NCBI GenBank assembly: GCA_946482545.1
Contig: CAMLRX010000113.1
Location: forward strand, 1 to 17,546
Source: an uncultured Flavihumibacter sp.
GTDB lineage: Bacteria > Bacteroidota > Bacteroidia > Chitinophagales > Chitinophagaceae
DNA length: 17,546 nt
Reading direction: 5' to 3'
The notes below the pieces were generated by a model, which was not told the origin of the DNA, ran no database searches, and saw only the letters and a program-made list of their open reading frames with translations. Each line of letters begins with the position of its first letter. Within the stretch, counting starts at the first letter, position 1. Below are positions 14,905-17,546 of this stretch, piece after piece. The translations under genes were made by a program, and so were the position numbers.

Positions 14905-15825
14905 ATGAATATGCTTCGGTCCGCTTTTTTAAAGTCATCCTTCCTGATAATGCTTTTTTCGTGTAACACAACTATCCGGGCCCAGCAAGGGCAGGAGATA
15001 CTGCTCTGGCCCCAGGGTGTGCCCGATTCCAATGGTATTACCGAACCAGAGGTGAAAGAAAACAGCCGGGTCCGCAATGTAACTACGCCTACTTTATATG
15101 TCTACCTCCCTGCACAGGATGTATCAAAAAAGAATATTCCGGCAGTCGTAATCTGCCCGGGTGGCGGCTACAGCATTCTCGCCATCGACCATGAAGGGCA
15201 CGAATTCGCAAAGTGGTTGAACGAAAGAGGCATCGCAGCTTTTGTACTGAAATACAGGCTTCCGAACAAACACAGTTTTATTCCGCTGGAAGACGCGCAA
15301 CAGGCAATGCGGCTGGTGCGTTCACAAGCCAAACAATGGAACATCGATCCGAAAAGAGTGGGGGTGGCAGGCTTTTCTGCCGGAGGCCACCTGGCGGCAA
15401 GCCTTTCAGTACTGTATAAAGAAACGCCGTTAAAAAATGATCTCTTAAAAAAGTTCTCTGCCCGGCCCGATTTCAGCATTTTAATTTACCCCGTCATTTC
15501 CATGGAAACCGCGGTTACGCATGCAGGCTCCAAGAACCAATTGCTCGGTAACCAACCCGATCCGGCACTCGAACAAAAGTTCACCACCTGGAAGCAGGTT
15601 GATAAAAAAACACCGCCCGCGTTCCTGGCGCACAGCCAGGACGATAAAGGCGTTCCCATCGAAAACAGCCGCCTTTACCGGGATGCGTTGCAGCGACTGA
15701 AAATCCGGACCGAATTACTGGAAATACCCACCGGCGGACATGGATGGGGGATGCGCAAAAACGACAATACCTACCAGCAATGGTTGACCGCTTTGGACAA
15801 CTGGCTGAAGCCTATCGTAAAATGA
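14905..15825 (+). CDS. Secreted alpha/beta hydrolase, acetyl-xylan-esterase-like
   Basis: A 306-residue serine hydrolase with a signal peptide (about 1-26, cleavage near IRA/QQ), so it acts in the periplasm or outside. The mature start (EILLWPQGVPDSNG) and the oxyanion stretch CPGGGYSIL match the group containing bacterial acetyl-xylan esterases and BD-FAE-like enzymes. The triad is S158 in GFSAGGH, D246 in HSQDDKGVP and H279 in GGHGWG, all intact. Such enzymes remove acetyl groups from hemicellulose or related esters; the true substrate is open. I chose the ATG at 14905; the TTG at 14881 and the ATG at 14911 are alternatives. The stop codon directly abuts that of the minus-strand AsmA-like gene, with no base between. 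Confidence 0.85.
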   Translation: MNMLRSAFLKSSFLIMLFSCNTTIRAQQGQEILLWPQGVPDSNGITEPEVKENSRVRNVTTPTLYVYLPAQDVSKKNIPAVVICPGGGYSILAIDHEGHEFAKWLNERGIAAFVLKYRLPNKHSFIPLEDAQQAMRLVRSQAKQWNIDPKRVGVAGFSAGGHLAASLSVLYKETPLKNDLLKKFSARPDFSILIYPVISMETAVTHAGSKNQLLGNQPDPALEQKFTTWKQVDKKTPPAFLAHSQDDKGVPIENSRLYRDALQRLKIRTELLEIPTGGHGWGMRKNDNTYQQWLTALDNWLKPIVK

Positions 15826-17546
15826 TCAGTTTTTTGAGGTGGTGTCTTTTTTCTTGAGTAATCCCTTTAATCCTTTTAATGTTTCTTCCGCTTTCTTCAC
15901 CGGGTTAGGAGCGGGCGTGTTGGTGGCCGTGGTGTCTTTATTGCCGAGAATCTTTTTCCGGAGTTCTTCCTCGGCTGATTTTAAAAGTTCCTTTTTGATG
16001 GCCTGAGCGGTATCTTTCAGGGCGGCTTTGGCGCTGTCTACTTTTGTTTGAACAAACTCTTTCGCCTGCTCCTGCATTTGTGTTTTTACATCACCTGCCA
16101 CTTCTTTCAGGTCGTATTTCAGGTTGGGATTGGTCATGCTGCCGGTCATCGCGACGTTAAAGTTCACCGTTTCCCCGAGTTTAACGGGTATGCCTTTGTT
16201 GTTGGCCTGCGTTACCAGTCCGTTCAGCAGGTTGTTGCCCTGGCTGCCAAGTTTGGACCTGGGTACTTTCAGGTTCACGAGGTAATTGATAGACTGGTCG
16301 AACCCATGTGTGCCGCCAATCTCCATCTCAATGTCCTTCACTTTTACGGTGAACGGCTTTACGAGTACTTTGCCGTGGTCAAATTCAAAATAGTTTTTCA
16401 CATCTTTCAGGCTGATCTCTTTCAGTTCACTCACATTAAGCGAACTGGCCAGTTTTTCCAAAGGCTGGAATTTCTTCAGGAAACCATCGATGAGGAACAA
16501 GGTTCCTTCACCCGTAAGACTGTTCAGCAGCGGCATCATATCCCCGCCCAGTTTTCCATTCATACTCAGTTGTGAACTGAGTTTTCCACCCAGGAACCGG
16601 CCAATCGGCATGAGTTGCTGAACGGTATTGAAAGCGAAGAATGCTTTTTGAACATCCACGTTCTTAACATCGTAAGAGATGCTGATATCAGGCTGCTGTT
16701 TGTTGCGCAGCGTGGAATAGGTACCGTTAAAAGCAATGGTGCCATCCAGCGCTTCGGTTTGCAGTTGTTGTAAGGTAACCGTTTCATTTGCCAGTTGAAG
16801 GTTGCCATGCACATTCTTATACGTTACTTTATCGTACACTACTTCGTCCGCCGCGGCGGTAAGGTTGAAGTTGATTTTCCCCGGTACCAGGAATGGATCG
16901 GAGGAGGCAGAAGTTGTGGAAGTAGCGGTATCTGTGCGCATCCAGTCGTTCAGGTTCATTTTATCGGCTTTCACATTCAGTTTGCCGGAAAGTGCCTCAT
17001 CGTTCATCGCATACCCAATAGCGTTGTTCAGTGTGCCGATAGCAGAGAAGTTTGTTTTTTTGAAATTGCCACGAAGTTCATTCAGGGTAATCACATCGTT
17101 GTTCATCGTGGCGCTTGTGCTGGAAATGGCCACGCCTTCGGGATAATCTTTATCGGCATATTTCAGATTTTTTACCGCAACGGTACCATTCAGTTTAATC
17201 TGGTCATATTTTTCTTCTTCCACCAGTTTGTTGCTGCCGGCGAATGTTACATCGCCCTCCACCATTCCGCTGAGCGAAGTGCCGGGTTCCAGCGTAACCA
17301 GTTGTTGCACTGTATTTAGGTCGAACTTTCCCTTGGCGCTGCCAGAAAAAATAATATCGGTGACCGGTTTCAGGAGGTTCAGCGTGAAATCAACCGGGTT
17401 GGCGCCAAACTCAATGTGACCGGCCGGTATAGAAATATTGGTTTGATCGGCTACACCGCCTTCGTTAGTGATGTTGATGCGCATATTCCCGTTCTTCACA
17501 GGTTGAGGAATAGCAGGAGACGCGTAGTTCAACGATCGCACATCCA
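15826..17546 (-). CDS. AsmA-like protein, C-terminal part
   Basis: The last 572 residues of a larger protein; the frame is open to the window edge, so the start lies beyond 17546. Long stretches of alternating beta strands (for example GKINFNLTAAADEVVYDKVTYKNVHGNL, shown only in part here as key words GKINFNL, LNGTVAVKNLKY and MNGKLGG) and the conserved end block (GEGTLFLIDGFLKK, FEFDHGKVLVKPF, VAMTGSMTNPNLKYDL) identify an AsmA/TamB-related repeating-beta-groove protein. Such proteins sit at the inner membrane, reach across the periplasm and are linked to lipid transport to, or assembly of, the outer membrane. A helical Lys/Ala/Glu-rich tail (about the last 90 residues) follows the AsmA block and ends in a Lys/Thr/Pro-rich, probably disordered part. 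The N-terminal membrane anchor is not visible. Confidence 0.85.
   Translation of the reverse strand, partial: DVRSLNYASPAIPQPVKNGNMRINITNEGGVADQTNISIPAGHIEFGANPVDFTLNLLKPVTDIIFSGSAKGKFDLNTVQQLVTLEPGTSLSGMVEGDVTFAGSNKLVEEEKYDQIKLNGTVAVKNLKYADKDYPEGVAISSTSATMNNDVITLNELRGNFKKTNFSAIGTLNNAIGYAMNDEALSGKLNVKADKMNLNDWMRTDTATSTTSASSDPFLVPGKINFNLTAAADEVVYDKVTYKNVHGNLQLANETVTLQQLQTEALDGTIAFNGTYSTLRNKQQPDISISYDVKNVDVQKAFFAFNTVQQLMPIGRFLGGKLSSQLSMNGKLGGDMMPLLNSLTGEGTLFLIDGFLKKFQPLEKLASSLNVSELKEISLKDVKNYFEFDHGKVLVKPFTVKVKDIEMEIGGTHGFDQSINYLVNLKVPRSKLGSQGNNLLNGLVTQANNKGIPVKLGETVNFNVAMTGSMTNPNLKYDLKEVAGDVKTQMQEQAKEFVQTKVDSAKAALKDTAQAIKKELLKSAEEELRKKILGNKDTTATNTPAPNPVKKAEETLKGLKGLLKKKDTTSKN

Noticed and set aside
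9019..15825. A polysaccharide utilisation locus, suggested by GH43 and the acetyl-esterase-like gene
   Set aside because: The two genes are about 5 kb apart on different strands with housekeeping genes between, and there is no SusC/SusD pair or sugar-responsive regulator.
1..17546. Phage defence island, CRISPR array, insertion sequence or integrated element
   Set aside because: No transposase, integrase, toxin-antitoxin pair, regularly spaced repeat or tRNA-linked attachment site was seen. The only long exact repeat noticed is the 16-bp pair reported above.

Overview
The window looks like chromosomal DNA of a Bacteroidota bacterium, most probably of the Chitinophagaceae. The protein families fit: a Bacteroidota-type ProA and ProB, a membrane PAS kinase paired with a receiver-Crp/Fnr regulator, secreted GH43 and acetyl-esterase-like enzymes, a YcbB-type L,D-transpeptidase lipoprotein and an AsmA-like protein. 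Start codons generally lack Shine-Dalgarno sequences, and several promoters resemble the Bacteroidota -7 box TAnnTTTG. G+C looks close to one half. No tRNA, rRNA, CRISPR array or insertion sequence was seen. The taxonomic placement is inference.

Layout. Positions 1-998 hold the C-terminal part of a gluconokinase (+). A small DUF486 membrane protein (+) and a 68-residue protein (-) follow tail to tail, and the pair is bracketed by a 16-bp direct repeat. A sensor kinase and its response regulator (+, 4-nt overlap) occupy 1648-4292. On the minus strand, proB, proA and an unrecognised gene form a likely proline operon (7155 to 4306). A 413-nt gap (7156-7568) contains a perfect FNR-type box, further dyads and repeats, and a plus-strand terminator without a visible gene. 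Then come, all on minus, a YycJ/WalJ-like hydrolase, a GYF_2 (DUF4339) membrane protein and, after a second gap with another plus-strand terminator, a secreted GH43 glycosidase. Divergent from GH43 is an aminopeptidase P gene (+). It is followed by a 47-residue membrane protein, a strikingly C-depleted untranslated tract and the L,D-transpeptidase (+), which ends at a clear bidirectional terminator. A small lipoprotein and an SDR oxidoreductase (-) are next, divergent from a secreted alpha/beta hydrolase (+). The window closes with the C-terminal part of an AsmA-like protein (-).

Function. Most of this is housekeeping and envelope biology: proline synthesis from glutamate, peptidoglycan cross-linking, peptide turnover, and single secreted enzymes for plant-polysaccharide side chains. 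There is no SusC/SusD pair, so this is not a polysaccharide utilisation locus. The regulatory interest lies in the two-component pair with a Crp/Fnr output, and in the FNR-like palindrome some 3 kb away in the largest gene-free gap. Linking the two is a hypothesis.
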